From: Isoptericola peretonis
Lineage (GTDB): Bacteria > Actinomycetota > Actinomycetes > Actinomycetales > Cellulomonadaceae
Assembly (NCBI GenBank): GCA_023241745.1
Contig: JALQCY010000001.1
Coordinates: 644,054 to 708,053, forward strand
DNA: 64,000 bases
Reading direction: 5' to 3'
A model generated the notes under the pieces. The model saw nothing but the letters and a program-made list of their open reading frames with translations, was not told where the DNA came from and did no database searches. This document shows positions 24,636 to 33,565 of this stretch, in pieces. How positions within the stretch are numbered: the first letter of the stretch is position 1; every line of letters begins with the position of its first letter. The position numbers and the translations under genes are program-made.

Positions 24636-26081
24636 GTGAGCACCACGACGTCGTCCCGCACCCGCGCCAAGCAGTCGCGCCCCGGCTACCGCTGCACCGA
24701 GTGCGGGTGGACCACCCCCAAGTGGGTAGGGCGGTGCGGCGAGTGCCAGGAGTGGGGCACGGTCACCGACGAGGGCCCGGCGGCGACCGGGCCGCGGACG
24801 GTCGCGGTCAGCCCGGGGCGCACGCCCGCGCGTCCGATCGGGGACATCGACGTCGCCGCCGCCCAGACCGCGCCCACGCAGGTCGCCGAGCTGGACCGGG
24901 TGCTGGGCGGCGGGCTCGTGCCGGGTGCCGTCGTGCTGCTCGCCGGCGAGCCGGGCGTCGGCAAGTCGACCCTGCTGCTCGACGTCGCGGCCACCTACGC
25001 CCGCGGCGGGAACGGTCACGACGCCCGCACGGTGCTGTACGTGACGGGCGAGGAGTCGGCCGGGCAGGTGCGGCTGCGCGCCGAGCGGGTGGGCGCCCTC
25101 GCCCCGACGCTGCTGCTCGCCGCCGAGACCGACCTCGGCACGGTGCTCGGACACGTCGAGGCCAACGAGCCCGACCTGCTGGTGGTCGACTCGGTGCAGA
25201 CCATCGCGTCGGCCGAGGTGGACGGCGCCCCCGGCGGCGTGAGCCAGGTGCGCGAGGTGGCCGCAGCCCTCATCGCCGTGGCCAAGTCCCGGCAGGTGCC
25301 CGTGCTGCTCGTCGGGCACGTCACCAAGGACGGCACCGTGGCCGGGCCGCGCACGCTCGAGCACCTGGTGGACGTCGTCTGCCAGTTCGAGGGCGACCGG
25401 CACTCCCGGCTGCGCATGGTCCGGGCCGTGAAGAACCGGTACGGCCCCACCGACGAGGTCGGCTGCTTCGAGCTGTCCGAGGCGGGGATCGTCGGCCTCA
25501 GCGACCCGAGCGGCCTCTTCCTGTCCCACCTCGGGGCCGGGGTGCCGGGCACCTGCGTCACCGTGACGCTCGAGGGCCGGCGCCCGCTCGCCCTCGAGCT
25601 CCAGTCGCTGGTCGCGCCGTCGCCGCTCGCCAACCCGAGACGCACCACGAGCGGCGTCGAGTCCTCCCGGCTGGCGATGATCCTCGCCGTCCTGCACCGA
25701 CACGCCGGGCTGCGGCTCGCCGACCAGGACGTCTACGTCTCCACGATCGGCGGCGCCCGCGTCACCGAGCCGGCGGCCGACCTCGCCACGTCGCTCGCCA
25801 TCGTCTCCGCCCGCACCGGCGAGCCGCTGCCCACCGGCACCGTGGCGGTCGGCGAGGTCGGGCTCGCAGGCGACATCCGGCCGGTCACGGGGCTCGACCG
25901 ACGCGTCGGTGAGGCGGCGCGCCTCGGCTTCGTGCGCGCCGTCGTGCCCGCCGGGTCGTCGGTCAAGGCGCCCGCCGGGATGCAGCTGCTGGAGGCCCGG
26001 CACCTCGCCGAGGCGGTCGAGCTCGCCGGAGTGGGTGTCCGATCGGCGGATCGCCGCGGCGAACGCCCCCCCACGTCGTAG
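24636..26081 (+). CDS. radA: DNA repair protein RadA
   Basis: A 481-residue RadA (Sms), a RecA-like motor that helps process recombination intermediates. A four-Cys zinc finger (CTECGWTTPKWVGRCGEC) lies near the N-terminus. Walker A is GEPGVGKSTLL, the KNRFG-class motif appears as KNRYGPTDEVG, and the Lon-like C-terminal domain contains IGGARVTEPAADLA. GTG 24636 is chosen because TAGCGT (24622-24627) lies 8 nt upstream. The disA gene begins 10 bases later, and the radA stop codon is part of its promoter. Confidence 0.95.
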   Translation: MSTTTSSRTRAKQSRPGYRCTECGWTTPKWVGRCGECQEWGTVTDEGPAATGPRTVAVSPGRTPARPIGDIDVAAAQTAPTQVAELDRVLGGGLVPGAVVLLAGEPGVGKSTLLLDVAATYARGGNGHDARTVLYVTGEESAGQVRLRAERVGALAPTLLLAAETDLGTVLGHVEANEPDLLVVDSVQTIASAEVDGAPGGVSQVREVAAALIAVAKSRQVPVLLVGHVTKDGTVAGPRTLEHLVDVVCQFEGDRHSRLRMVRAVKNRYGPTDEVGCFELSEAGIVGLSDPSGLFLSHLGAGVPGTCVTVTLEGRRPLALELQSLVAPSPLANPRRTTSGVESSRLAMILAVLHRHAGLRLADQDVYVSTIGGARVTEPAADLATSLAIVSARTGEPLPTGTVAVGEVGLAGDIRPVTGLDRRVGEAARLGFVRAVVPAGSSVKAPAGMQLLEARHLAEAVELAGVGVRSADRRGERPPTS

Positions 26082-26084
26082 GAT
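26079..26084 (+). promoter_or_regulatory. disA -10 box overlapping the radA stop codon
   Basis: TAGGAT at 26079-26084 is a TANNNT-type -10 element 6 nt upstream of the disA GTG. Its first three bases are the radA TAG stop. The layout implies a separate leaderless disA transcript in addition to read-through from radA. Confidence 0.6.
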
Positions 26085-26090
26085 TCCCCC

Positions 26091-27176
26091 GTGGCTCCCT
26101 CTTCCGTGCACTCCGATGCCCTACTGCGGGAGACCCTTGCCGCGGTGGCCCCCGGCACCGAGCTGCGCGACGGCCTCGAGCGCATCCTGCGCGGGCGCAC
26201 CGGCGCGCTCATCGTGCTCGGCCTCGACAAGACCGTGGAGCAGATGTGCTCCGGCGGCTTCGAGCTAGACGTCCAGTTCTCCGCCACCCGGCTCCGCGAG
26301 CTGTCGAAGATGGACGGTGCCTGCGTGCTCGACCACGACGCCACGCGCATCCGTCGCGCCGCGGTGCAGCTGCTGCCCGACCCGTCGATCGAGACCAGCG
26401 AGTCCGGCACCCGGCACCGCACCGCCGAGCGCGTCGCCAAGCAGTCGGGCCTGCCCGTGATCTCCGTCAGCCAGTCCATGCGGATCATCGCCATCTACGT
26501 CGGGTCGCACCGGCACGTCCTCGAGGACCCGGACACCATCCTCGGCCGCGCCAACCAGGCGCTCGCCACCCTCGAGCGCTACCGGTCCCGCCTCGACGAG
26601 GTGTCCGGCACCCTGTCCGCGCTGGAGATCGAGGACCTCGTCACCGTGCGCGACGTGTGCTCCGTCGTGCAGCGGCTCGAGATGGTGCGCCGCATCTCCG
26701 AGGAGATCGACGGGTACGTCGTCGAGCTCGGGGCCGACGGCCGCCTCCTCGCCCTCCAGCTCGACGAGCTCATCGGCGGCATCGGCGCCGACCGCGACTT
26801 CGTGGTGCGCGACTACGTCGAGCTCGACCGCAGCGGCCGCACCCTCGCCGCCGTGCAGGCCGACCTCGCCGCCCTCGACTCCGCCCAGCTCCTCGACCTC
26901 GGCCACATCGGCCGGGTCCTCGAGCTGCCCGGCGGCGGTGTCGCCCTCGACGCCGCCGTGGCTCCCCACGGCTACCGCCTGCTGTCCAAGGTGCCGCGCC
27001 TGCCCGCCGCCATCATCGAGCGCCTCGTCGGGCACTTCGGCGGTCTGCAGAAGCTCCTCGCCGCGAGCGTCGACGACCTCATGGCCGTCGACGGCGTCGG
27101 CGAGCAGCGCGCCCGCGCCGTGCGCGAGGGCCTGTCCCGCCTCGCCGAGTCCAGCATCCTGGAACGCTACGTCTGA
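26091..27176 (+). CDS. disA: Diadenylate cyclase / DNA integrity scanner DisA
   Basis: A 361-residue DisA that makes c-di-AMP from two ATP and scans DNA. The DAC domain has the catalytic DGA (residues 75-77 in KMDGACVLD) and RHRTAER (108-114). A helical linker and a C-terminal helix-hairpin-helix DNA-binding region ([27 protein letters not shown]) follow. In actinobacteria c-di-AMP links to potassium homeostasis and fatty-acid genes. The gene is next to radA, whose product is reported to interact with DisA in Bacillus. GTG 26091; the 3' end overlaps a convergent GNAT gene by 10 bases. Confidence 0.95.
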   Translation: MAPSSVHSDALLRETLAAVAPGTELRDGLERILRGRTGALIVLGLDKTVEQMCSGGFELDVQFSATRLRELSKMDGACVLDHDATRIRRAAVQLLPDPSIETSESGTRHRTAERVAKQSGLPVISVSQSMRIIAIYVGSHRHVLEDPDTILGRANQALATLERYRSRLDEVSGTLSALEIEDLVTVRDVCSVVQRLEMVRRISEEIDGYVVELGADGRLLALQLDELIGGIGADRDFVVRDYVELDRSGRTLAAVQADLAALDSAQLLDLGHIGRVLELPGGGVALDAAVAPHGYRLLSKVPRLPAAIIERLVGHFGGLQKLLAASVDDLMAVDGVGEQRARAVREGLSRLAESSILERYV

Positions 27177-27631
27177 CCGGGGTCGTCCCGGAGCGGCAGG
27201 TTCCAGGCGATCTCCCGGCCGAGCTGGCCGGTCCGTGCGAACAGCCGCACCTGCTGGGCGTCCGGCAGCGCCGCCGCGAGCGAGCTCGTCTCCGCTCGCG
27301 TGAAACCGAGCCGTTGCCAGAACGGGCCGGAACGCCGGGAGAACAACCAGGCGGTGCGGGCCCCCGCCTCCCGCGCCCGGTCGACCGCGAACGCCGCGAC
27401 GGCGAGCCCCGCGCCCCCGCCCCGCAGGTCGGGCCGGACGGCCGTGCTGCGGATCAGGGCGTGGCGCCCGTCGGCGCTGAGCTCGAACCCGGCGCTCGCC
27501 GCGATCCCTCCCTCGTCCCGTCGCAGCCACAACCGCACGGTCGGCGCGTCCAGACCGGCCACGGTCAGGTCGGCCTGCCGGAGGAACTCCGTCAGGTCCG
27601 GGACGTCGCGCGGGCGCAGCAGTTCGAGCAC
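27167..27631 (-). CDS. GNAT family N-acetyltransferase
   Basis: A 154-residue acetyltransferase. The acetyl-CoA-binding motif A is visible as [25 protein letters not shown] (R-x-x-G-x-G/A-like), with the downstream [20 protein letters not shown] typical of ArsN2-like GNATs. Its resemblance to arsenate/phosphinothricin-type acetyltransferases is only moderate, so the substrate is not assigned. The start is supported by a TAGCGT box (27643-27638) 6 nt before GTG 27631. The 3' end overlaps disA by 10 bases in convergent orientation. Confidence 0.85.
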   Translation of the reverse strand: MLELLRPRDVPDLTEFLRQADLTVAGLDAPTVRLWLRRDEGGIAASAGFELSADGRHALIRSTAVRPDLRGGGAGLAVAAFAVDRAREAGARTAWLFSRRSGPFWQRLGFTRAETSSLAAALPDAQQVRLFARTGQLGREIAWNLPLRDDPGQT

Positions 27632-27695
27632 GCGGGAACGCTAGCCGCGCCGGCGCCCCTGACGTCGGGACGTCCCGTCCAGCGGTCCGCCCGGG

Positions 27696-28928
27696 TCAGC
27701 CGTCCTCCGGGGGCTCGTCATCCGTCACCGACGTGTCGGGCGTCTCCTCCTCGGCCTTCGAGGCATTCGCGTCGTCGGCCTTCTCGTCCGCCCCCGGGGT
27801 GGCGTCCGGGCTCGGCGTGGCGGCAGCCTTCGCCTTCGCCTTCGCCTTCGCCGCGACCGTGAGGGTCACGGGCTCGCTCGTGGCGCCGGGGACGTCGGCG
27901 AGCGACGCCGTGGCCTGGTAGGTGCCCGCCCCGACCACGGGGGCCTTCTTCGCGCAGCCCTGAACGGACTTCCAGTGCACCTCGCCGACGTTGACGTCCT
28001 CCGGGCCGAGCAGCAGCATCGTCGAGCCGTCGCCACAGTCGGCGGACGACCAGACCTTCTCCTTGCCGGACTCGTCGGTGATCGTCACCGCGCGGCTGGC
28101 GGCGGCCCCGTCGAACAGGCACGGCACGCGGCCCACGTTGGCCACCCGCACCATGAAGGACATCGGCGTGCCCGCGGTGACCGTCGTCGCGCTCGCCGAG
28201 AGCCGCAGCTCCACGTCCTCCGGGAGGCACCGCGTCGCCGGGCCGCCCATGTCGAGCGGCTCAGGCGCGGCGACCTTGTCGGCCGGCAGGCTCTCCGGCC
28301 CGGCGAGCAGGCCACGCACGCCGTCGGCGGCCTTCCCGAGCCCGTAGCCGCCCACCACGCCCACCGCGCACAGGAGCACCACGACCAGCAGCGAGACCAC
28401 CGACGAACGACGCGCCCGCCTCGGTGCCGGACGTCCCCCGCGCGGCCTGGTCGGCCGGGCGTTCGTCCTGCCCCGCGACGCCGAGCGCGCCCCACCTCGG
28501 GAGGCGCCCGGCGCGACGAGTCGTGAGGTCGTGACGACGCGGCGGTCGTCGCGGCGCGGCGCGGACGCCCTCGACCCCGAGGACCGCGTCGTCGACCGGG
28601 CCGACGACGTCTTCGTTCCCGAGGTCCTCGTGCTGGCCGACGTCGTCCCGCCGGAGCGACCGGAGCCTCCCGACGTGCGCGCGCCGCCGCGTGCGGGGTT
28701 CGTCGCGGAGCCCTTCGCGGAACCGCTCGTCGTCCCCTTCGAGCCGCCCCGCGACCCGGCCGCGGGCCGCTTGGCCGGCGTCGCCCCGCGGGACGTGTCG
28801 CCCGAGCGACGCGCAGTGCCCCCGGAGCGCCCCGACGAGGCGGCCCCTCCGGCGCTACGCCCTCCGGAGCGCGCGCCACCGCCGCGCGAGGTGCCGGCAC
28901 CTCGACGCCCGTCGTCCGCACGTGCCAC
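27696..28928 (-). CDS. Low-complexity Ser/Gly/Arg/Thr-rich membrane-anchored protein
   Basis: A 410-residue protein. Residues 1 to about 175 are a highly basic, repetitive Ser/Gly/Thr/Arg/Ala tract that is likely disordered and cytoplasmic. One membrane segment (SVVSLLVVVLLCAVGVVGGYGLG) follows. The extracellular part resembles a CARDB/immunoglobulin-like domain (LRLSASATTVTAGTPMSFMVRVANVG, CLFDGAAASRAVTITD). An Ala/Lys/Asp/Glu tail ends it. GTG 28928 has GGAGGGG 6-7 nt before it. It is divergent from mutY with a 160-bp gap. No specific function is recognised. Confidence 0.75.
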   Translation of the reverse strand: MARADDGRRGAGTSRGGGARSGGRSAGGAASSGRSGGTARRSGDTSRGATPAKRPAAGSRGGSKGTTSGSAKGSATNPARGGARTSGGSGRSGGTTSASTRTSGTKTSSARSTTRSSGSRASAPRRDDRRVVTTSRLVAPGASRGGARSASRGRTNARPTRPRGGRPAPRRARRSSVVSLLVVVLLCAVGVVGGYGLGKAADGVRGLLAGPESLPADKVAAPEPLDMGGPATRCLPEDVELRLSASATTVTAGTPMSFMVRVANVGRVPCLFDGAAASRAVTITDESGKEKVWSSADCGDGSTMLLLGPEDVNVGEVHWKSVQGCAKKAPVVGAGTYQATASLADVPGATSEPVTLTVAAKAKAKAKAAATPSPDATPGADEKADDANASKAEEETPDTSVTDDEPPEDG

Positions 28929-29092
28929 GGGCCACCCCTCCGTCTCGATCCGTGCCGCGGCGCCACCGTACGACGCGGGCCGCCACCTGCGGCGGAGCCG
29001 CGCCGCCGTCGCCCCCACCCTCGCGACCTGTCGGGCCCCCGACCGGGGACACCGCGCCCCGGGCCCGACAGGCGTGGGCGACAATGGCGTCC

Positions 29093-30025
29093 GTGCCGCC
29101 CGTCGCCCCCGCCCCGCTGTCCGTGGCCCGTCCGCATGACCCGCGAGACCACCCCGACGCCCTCGTCGCGCGCACGGTCGCATGGTTCGACGACGCCGCT
29201 CGCGACCTGCCGTGGCGACGCGCGGACCGCACGCCCTGGGGCGTGCTCGTCAGCGAGGTGATGCTGCAGCAGACACCGGTCGCGCGGGTCGAGCCGGTGT
29301 GGCGGGCCTGGCTGGACCGCTGGCCCACCCCGGCCAACCTCGCCGCCGCTCCCACGGCCGACGTGCTGCGCGCCTGGGACCGGCTCGGCTACCCGCGCCG
29401 GGCGCTGCGCCTCGCGGACTGCGCCCGCGCGATCGTCGAGCGGCACGACGGCGCCGTCCCCGACGACGAGGAGGCGCTGCGCGCCCTGCCCGGCGTCGGC
29501 GAGTACACCGCGGCCGCCGTCCGCGCGTTCGCGTTCGGACGCCGGTCCGTCGTCGTCGACACGAACGTGCGCCGGGTGCTGGCCCGTGCCGCGGGCGGCA
29601 CCGCTCTCGGCGCGCCCTCCCCCACGGCGGCGGAGCGGACGCTCGCCGCCGCCCTCGTGCCCGACGACGACGCGACCGCCGCCCGGTGGGCGGCGGCGTC
29701 CATGGAGCTGGGGGCCGTCGTGTGCACCGCCCGCGCCCCGCGGTGCGGTGCGTGCCCCGTCGCCGACCTGTGCGCCTGGCGCGCCGCGGGCCACCCGCCC
29801 GACGAGCACGCGCACCGCCGTCGCACCCAGGCCTGGCACGGCACCGACCGCCAGGTGCGGGGGCGCGTCATGGCCGCCCTGCGCTCCGCCGTCGAGCCGG
29901 TGCCACGCGTGCTGCTCGCCGACTCAGGTCCGGACCGGGCGCAGGTCGACCGCTGCCTCGGCAGCCTGGTCGAGGACGGGCTCGTCGAGCAGGACGACGC
30001 GGGCCGCTACCACCTGCCCGCCTGA
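29093..30025 (+). CDS. mutY: A/G-specific adenine glycosylase MutY
   Basis: A 310-residue base-excision repair enzyme that removes adenine opposite 8-oxoguanine. The HhH-GPD core has the catalytic E in EVMLQQT, the hairpin LPGVGEYTAAAV and the catalytic D in VDTNVRR. A [4Fe-4S] loop near residue 225 reads CTARAPRCGACPVADLC. GTG 29093 is favoured: GACAAT lies 7 nt before it, matching the leaderless pattern; an in-frame ATG at 29084 adds three residues. It is a shorter MutY without the full NUDIX-like C-terminal domain. Confidence 0.9.
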   Translation: MPPVAPAPLSVARPHDPRDHPDALVARTVAWFDDAARDLPWRRADRTPWGVLVSEVMLQQTPVARVEPVWRAWLDRWPTPANLAAAPTADVLRAWDRLGYPRRALRLADCARAIVERHDGAVPDDEEALRALPGVGEYTAAAVRAFAFGRRSVVVDTNVRRVLARAAGGTALGAPSPTAAERTLAAALVPDDDATAARWAAASMELGAVVCTARAPRCGACPVADLCAWRAAGHPPDEHAHRRRTQAWHGTDRQVRGRVMAALRSAVEPVPRVLLADSGPDRAQVDRCLGSLVEDGLVEQDDAGRYHLPA

Positions 30026-30053
30026 CCGGAGCCCCGCTCACGGCGACCGCGGG

Positions 30054-30584
30054 TCACAGCTCGAGGAGCATCCGGCTGTTGCCGAGGGTGTTGGGCTTCA
30101 CCCGCGCGAGGTCGAGGAACTCCGCGACCCCGTCGTCGTGGGAGCGCAGCAGCTCGGTGTACACCTCGGCGTCGACCGGGGTGCCGTCGATCTCGCGGAA
30201 TCCGTGGGTGCGGAAGAAACCGACCTCGAAGGTGAGGCAGAAGACGCGCCGCAGCCCGAGCTGGCGGGCGCGGCCCACCAGACCCTCGACGAGGGCATGG
30301 CCCACGCCGCGCCCGCGCCAGGCCGGGTCGGCCGCGAGGGTGCGCACCTCGGCGAGGTCGTCCCACATGACGTGCAGGGCGCCGCACCCCACGACGTGAC
30401 CGTCGGCGTCGGCCGCGACCAGGAACTCCTGCACGGCCTCGTAGTACCCGACCATCTCCTTGGCCAGGAGGATCCGCTGCTCGGCGTACGGCTCCACCAG
30501 GCGACGCACCGCGCGCATGTCGGCCGGCAGCGCGGGGCGGACGGCGAACGACGCGCCGTGGTCCTGTGGCGGGTCCGGGAGCAC
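30054..30584 (-). CDS. argA: Amino-acid N-acetyltransferase (ArgA-like, N-acetylglutamate synthase)
   Basis: A 176-residue stand-alone GNAT closely resembling the mycobacterial ArgA (Rv2747-type) that makes N-acetylglutamate for arginine synthesis. Conserved blocks are YYEAVQEFLVA, VVGCGALHVMWDDLAEVRT, WRGRGVGHALVEGL, VFCLTFEVGFFRTHGF and the C-terminal GVAEFLDLARVKPNTLGNSRM. The GTG at 30584 has TAGAGT 6 nt before it. It converges on mutY with a 28-base gap. Arginine-biosynthesis genes are not adjacent. Confidence 0.93.
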   Translation of the reverse strand: MLPDPPQDHGASFAVRPALPADMRAVRRLVEPYAEQRILLAKEMVGYYEAVQEFLVAADADGHVVGCGALHVMWDDLAEVRTLAADPAWRGRGVGHALVEGLVGRARQLGLRRVFCLTFEVGFFRTHGFREIDGTPVDAEVYTELLRSHDDGVAEFLDLARVKPNTLGNSRMLLEL

Positions 30585-30641
30585 GCCGTCACTCTACGGT
30601 CGCGACCGCGGCCGGTCCCGGGCGTCCCGGTGCACGGACGT

Positions 30642-31595
30642 TCACGGTTCCTCCACGAGCGCCGTGGCGGTCGTCTCGTCGATCACGAGGTCCGTGACGA
30701 CGCCGGCCGCGAGCGCGGCGCGCAGGGGCGCCACCTTGTTGTCCCCCGCGACGGCGCACAGGCGTCGCGGGATGCGGCGCAGCTCGGCGGGCGACGGCCC
30801 GGTGGCGCGGGCGTTCAGCGGGATGTCGCGGTACGTGCCGTCGGAGCGCACGAACACGGTGCAGACGTCTCCCACGACCCCCTCGGCGTCGAGCACGGCG
30901 ACGTCGTCGGGGTCGAGGTACCCGGCCGAGTACACGTGCGAGGGGACGCCGCCGGTGAGGGCGCCCACCGAGAACAGGGCGATGTCGGCACGGCTCTGGA
31001 CGTCGAGGACGCGCCGCACGGAACGCTCGCGCCACATGGCCGCGCGGGTCTCGGCGAAGTCGAAGAACGCGGGGACGGGGAAGTAGTGGACGGACGCGTC
31101 GAAGGCGGTCCCGAAGCCGGCGATCAGGTCGCCGGCGTAGTTCATGCCCGAGGTCCGGGTGTTGGCGGCGCCGTTGAGCTGCACGACGGCGGCTCCCCGG
31201 GTCGGCTTGTGCGGCAGGTGCTCGGTGATGGCGGCCAGGGTGGTGCCCCAGGCCACGCCGAGCACCATGTCGGAGTCGAACCAGCGGGCGAGGAGGCGTG
31301 CGGTGGTGATCGACACCTGCTGGAGGCGGTCGGCGTCCGTGGCGGAGTCGGCGACGGGGACGACGTAGGCGTCCAGGCCGTGCCGCTCGGCGATCTCCTG
31401 GCTCAGCCCGGGCGCCCGGGACGGGCCGGGCCGCAGGGTGATCTCGACGACGCCGGTCTCGCGCGCCCGCTTGATCAGCCGCGACACCGTGGACCGCGAC
31501 GTGCGCAGGTTGCGCGCGATCGTCTCCATCTTCATGTCCTGCAGGTAGTACATCGTCGCCGCCATCACGACGTCGCGTTCCCGGTAGCTCGCCAT
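30642..31595 (-). CDS. SorC/DeoR-type sugar-binding transcriptional regulator
   Basis: A 317-residue regulator with an N-terminal HTH (METIARNLRTSRSTVSRLIKRARETGVVEITLRP) and a C-terminal sugar-binding (SIS-like) domain, including GVAWGTTLAAI and VAGDNKVAPLRAAL, typical of the SorC family. It is divergent from glpD, with palindromes at 31615-31628 and 31648-31660 between them. That position suggests control of the glycerol genes in response to a phosphorylated metabolite such as glycerol-3-phosphate or a related triose phosphate; the effector is inference. GGAGGG lies before ATG 31595. Confidence 0.9.
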   Translation of the reverse strand: MASYRERDVVMAATMYYLQDMKMETIARNLRTSRSTVSRLIKRARETGVVEITLRPGPSRAPGLSQEIAERHGLDAYVVPVADSATDADRLQQVSITTARLLARWFDSDMVLGVAWGTTLAAITEHLPHKPTRGAAVVQLNGAANTRTSGMNYAGDLIAGFGTAFDASVHYFPVPAFFDFAETRAAMWRERSVRRVLDVQSRADIALFSVGALTGGVPSHVYSAGYLDPDDVAVLDAEGVVGDVCTVFVRSDGTYRDIPLNARATGPSPAELRRIPRRLCAVAGDNKVAPLRAALAAGVVTDLVIDETTATALVEEP

Positions 31596-31614
31596 CCCTC
31601 CAGCATGCCACCGC

Positions 31615-31660
31615 TGCACGTTTGTGCACCCAGGTTGCGCGGACGTGCCAGCAGTGCTGG
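31615..31660. promoter_or_regulatory. Two palindromes in the regulator-glpD intergenic region
   Basis: TGCACGTTTGTGCA (31615-31628) has arms TGCAC/GTGCA, and CCAGCAGTGCTGG (31648-31660) has arms CCAGCA/TGCTGG. They lie between the divergent SorC-type regulator and glpD. SorC-family operators are short inverted repeats, so either could be the binding site. Confidence 0.6.
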
Positions 31661-31692
31661 TCTGGGGGCGTCGTCGATCGGAAGGAACCACG

Positions 31693-33438
31693 ATGGCCTC
31701 CACCAGGCTCACGGCCGAGTCACGCCAGCAGGCACTCTCGGCGCTGCGCGGCTCGCAGACCCCGAGCGGCGAGCTCGACATCCTCGTCGTCGGCGGGGGC
31801 GTCACCGGCGCCGGCATCGCGCTCGACGCCGCCACGCGCGGCCTGTCGACCGCCATCGTCGAGGCGCAGGACTGGGCGTCCGGCACCTCCAGCCGCAGCA
31901 GCAAGCTGGTGCACGGCGGCCTGCGCTACCTCCAGATGCTCGACTTCCACCTGGTCAAGGAGGCGCTCACCGAACGCGACCTCCTGCTCAAGGACATCGC
32001 CCCGCACCTGGTCAAGCCGGTGCCCTTCCTGTACCCGCTGGAGCACCGGGTGTGGGAGCGCGCGTACGTCGGGGCCGGCATCGCGCTCTACGACACCCTC
32101 GCGTCGCTCGCCCCGGGCCGCCGAGCCATGCCGCTGCACCGCCACCTCAGCCGGCGGCAGCTGGAGCGTAAGTTCCCCGACCTCGCCCACGACGCCGCGA
32201 TCGGCGCCGTGCAGTACTGGGACGCTTCCGTCGACGACGCCCGCCTGGTGTCCACGCTGGTGCGCACGGCCGTGAGCTACGGCGCGCACGCGGCGTCGCG
32301 CACCCAGGTCGTGGGGCTCACCAAGGGCGCCACCGGCGCGGTGAACGGCGCCGAGCTGGTCGACCTCGAGACCGGCGAGGAGATCACCGTGCGTGCCCGC
32401 CACGTCATCAACGCGACCGGCGTGTGGACCGAGGACACCGAGGCCCTGGCCGGCGACACGGGCGGCCTGCGGGTGCTGGCCTCCAAGGGCGTGCACATCG
32501 TGGTCCCGCGCGAGCGCATCAAGGGCACCGTGGGCCTCATCCTGCAGACCGAGAAGTCGGTGCTGTTCGTCATCCCGTGGTCGCGGTACTGGGTGGTGGG
32601 CACCACCGACACGCCGTGGGACCAGGACCCGCGGCACCCCGTCGCGACCGCCCAGGACGTCGACTACGTGCTGGACCACGCCAACGCCGTGCTGGCCCAC
32701 CCGCTGTCGCGCGACGACGTGATCGGCACGTACGCCGGCCTCCGCCCGCTGCTGCAGCCCGGCACCAAGGAGGGCACCAGCTCGGCCAAGGTCTCGCGCG
32801 AGCACACCGTGGCCAGCCCCGTGCCCGGCCTCACCGTCATCGCGGGCGGCAAGCTCACCACCTACCGCGTCATGGCGAAGGACGCCGTGGACTTCGCCAT
32901 CGGCCAGCGTGCCGCCGCGCTGCCCTCGATCACGCACCAGATCCCGCTGCTCGGTGCCGTCGGGCTGCAGGCCACCCGCCGTCTCGCCCGCACCTGGGCG
33001 GCGAAGTACGGCTGGAAGCCACCGATGGTCGACCACCTGCTGCACCGGTACGGGTCGTCCCTGCGCCAGCTCGTCGACCTCTGCGAGCAGGACCCGTCGC
33101 TCGCAGAGCCGCTGGAGCACGCCCCCGCCTACCTGCGCGCCGAGATCCACTTCGGTGTCAGCCACGAGGGCGCACTGCACCTCGAGGACCTGCTGCTGCA
33201 CCGCACGCGCCTCGTGTACGAGGTGGCGGACCGCGGCCTCGCGGCCCTGCCCGAGATCGCCGACATTGCCGCCCCGCTGCTCGGCTGGGACGACGCCACC
33301 CGGCAGGCGGAGATCGACGCCTACGCCGCCCGCGCCCAGGCCGAGGACGCGGCGGAGCTCGAGCCCGACGACGCGAGCGCGGAGGCCGTGCGCCTCCGGG
33401 CGCCCGACGTCGCCGCCATGCAGCCCCTGCGGGGCTGA
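31693..33438 (+). CDS. glpD: Aerobic glycerol-3-phosphate dehydrogenase GlpD
   Basis: A 581-residue FAD enzyme that oxidises glycerol-3-phosphate to dihydroxyacetone phosphate and passes electrons to menaquinone. The dinucleotide motif G34-G-G36-V-T-G39 lies in DILVVGGGVTGAGIALD, and SSKLVHGGLRYLQ is a family hallmark. IVIAGGKLTTYR-type ending (VIAGGKLTTYRVMAKDAVDF) and a C-terminal DAO_C domain follow. GGAAGGA precedes ATG 31693. The 112-base gap to glpF contains a strong hairpin. Length is normal for actinobacterial GlpD. Confidence 0.95.
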   Translation: MASTRLTAESRQQALSALRGSQTPSGELDILVVGGGVTGAGIALDAATRGLSTAIVEAQDWASGTSSRSSKLVHGGLRYLQMLDFHLVKEALTERDLLLKDIAPHLVKPVPFLYPLEHRVWERAYVGAGIALYDTLASLAPGRRAMPLHRHLSRRQLERKFPDLAHDAAIGAVQYWDASVDDARLVSTLVRTAVSYGAHAASRTQVVGLTKGATGAVNGAELVDLETGEEITVRARHVINATGVWTEDTEALAGDTGGLRVLASKGVHIVVPRERIKGTVGLILQTEKSVLFVIPWSRYWVVGTTDTPWDQDPRHPVATAQDVDYVLDHANAVLAHPLSRDDVIGTYAGLRPLLQPGTKEGTSSAKVSREHTVASPVPGLTVIAGGKLTTYRVMAKDAVDFAIGQRAAALPSITHQIPLLGAVGLQATRRLARTWAAKYGWKPPMVDHLLHRYGSSLRQLVDLCEQDPSLAEPLEHAPAYLRAEIHFGVSHEGALHLEDLLLHRTRLVYEVADRGLAALPEIADIAAPLLGWDDATRQAEIDAYAARAQAEDAAELEPDDASAEAVRLRAPDVAAMQPLRG

Positions 33439-33441
33439 TCC

Positions 33442-33471
33442 GGTCCCGGCCGGGCCATCCCGGCCGGGACC
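33442..33471. terminator. GC-rich hairpin after glpD
   Basis: GGTCCCGGCCGGG and CCCGGCCGGGACC form perfect 13-bp arms around CCAT (33455-33458). It starts just past the glpD stop and lacks a U-run. It may terminate some transcripts or protect the glpD 3' end while glpF-glpK continue. Confidence 0.75.
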
Positions 33472-33499
33472 TCCCGCAGGGCTCCGCCCGTCGCGGGCT

Positions 33500-33565
33500 C
33501 TCTCCGACCCCGGAGAGGACAACGTGGTCCCTCAAGAGAAAGAGATCCGACGATGGACTCATTGA
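33500..33565 (+). promoter_or_regulatory. Possible leader ORF and SD-sequestering hairpin before glpF
   Basis: CTCTCCG (33500-33506) can pair with CGGAGAG (33511-33517), covering a GGAGAGG ribosome site. Behind that site GTG 33524 opens a 13-codon frame (MVPQEKEIRRWTH, stop at 33563-33565) that overlaps the glpF ATG at 33553. Coupling between the leader frame and glpF is possible; no experiment supports it here. Confidence 0.4.

Noticed and set aside
27640-27695. GGGACGTCCC and nearby repeats as a terminator
   Set aside because: The pairing is short and lies upstream of the GNAT gene start, so it does not follow a gene end in a useful way except for the 27696 gene, where it is weak.
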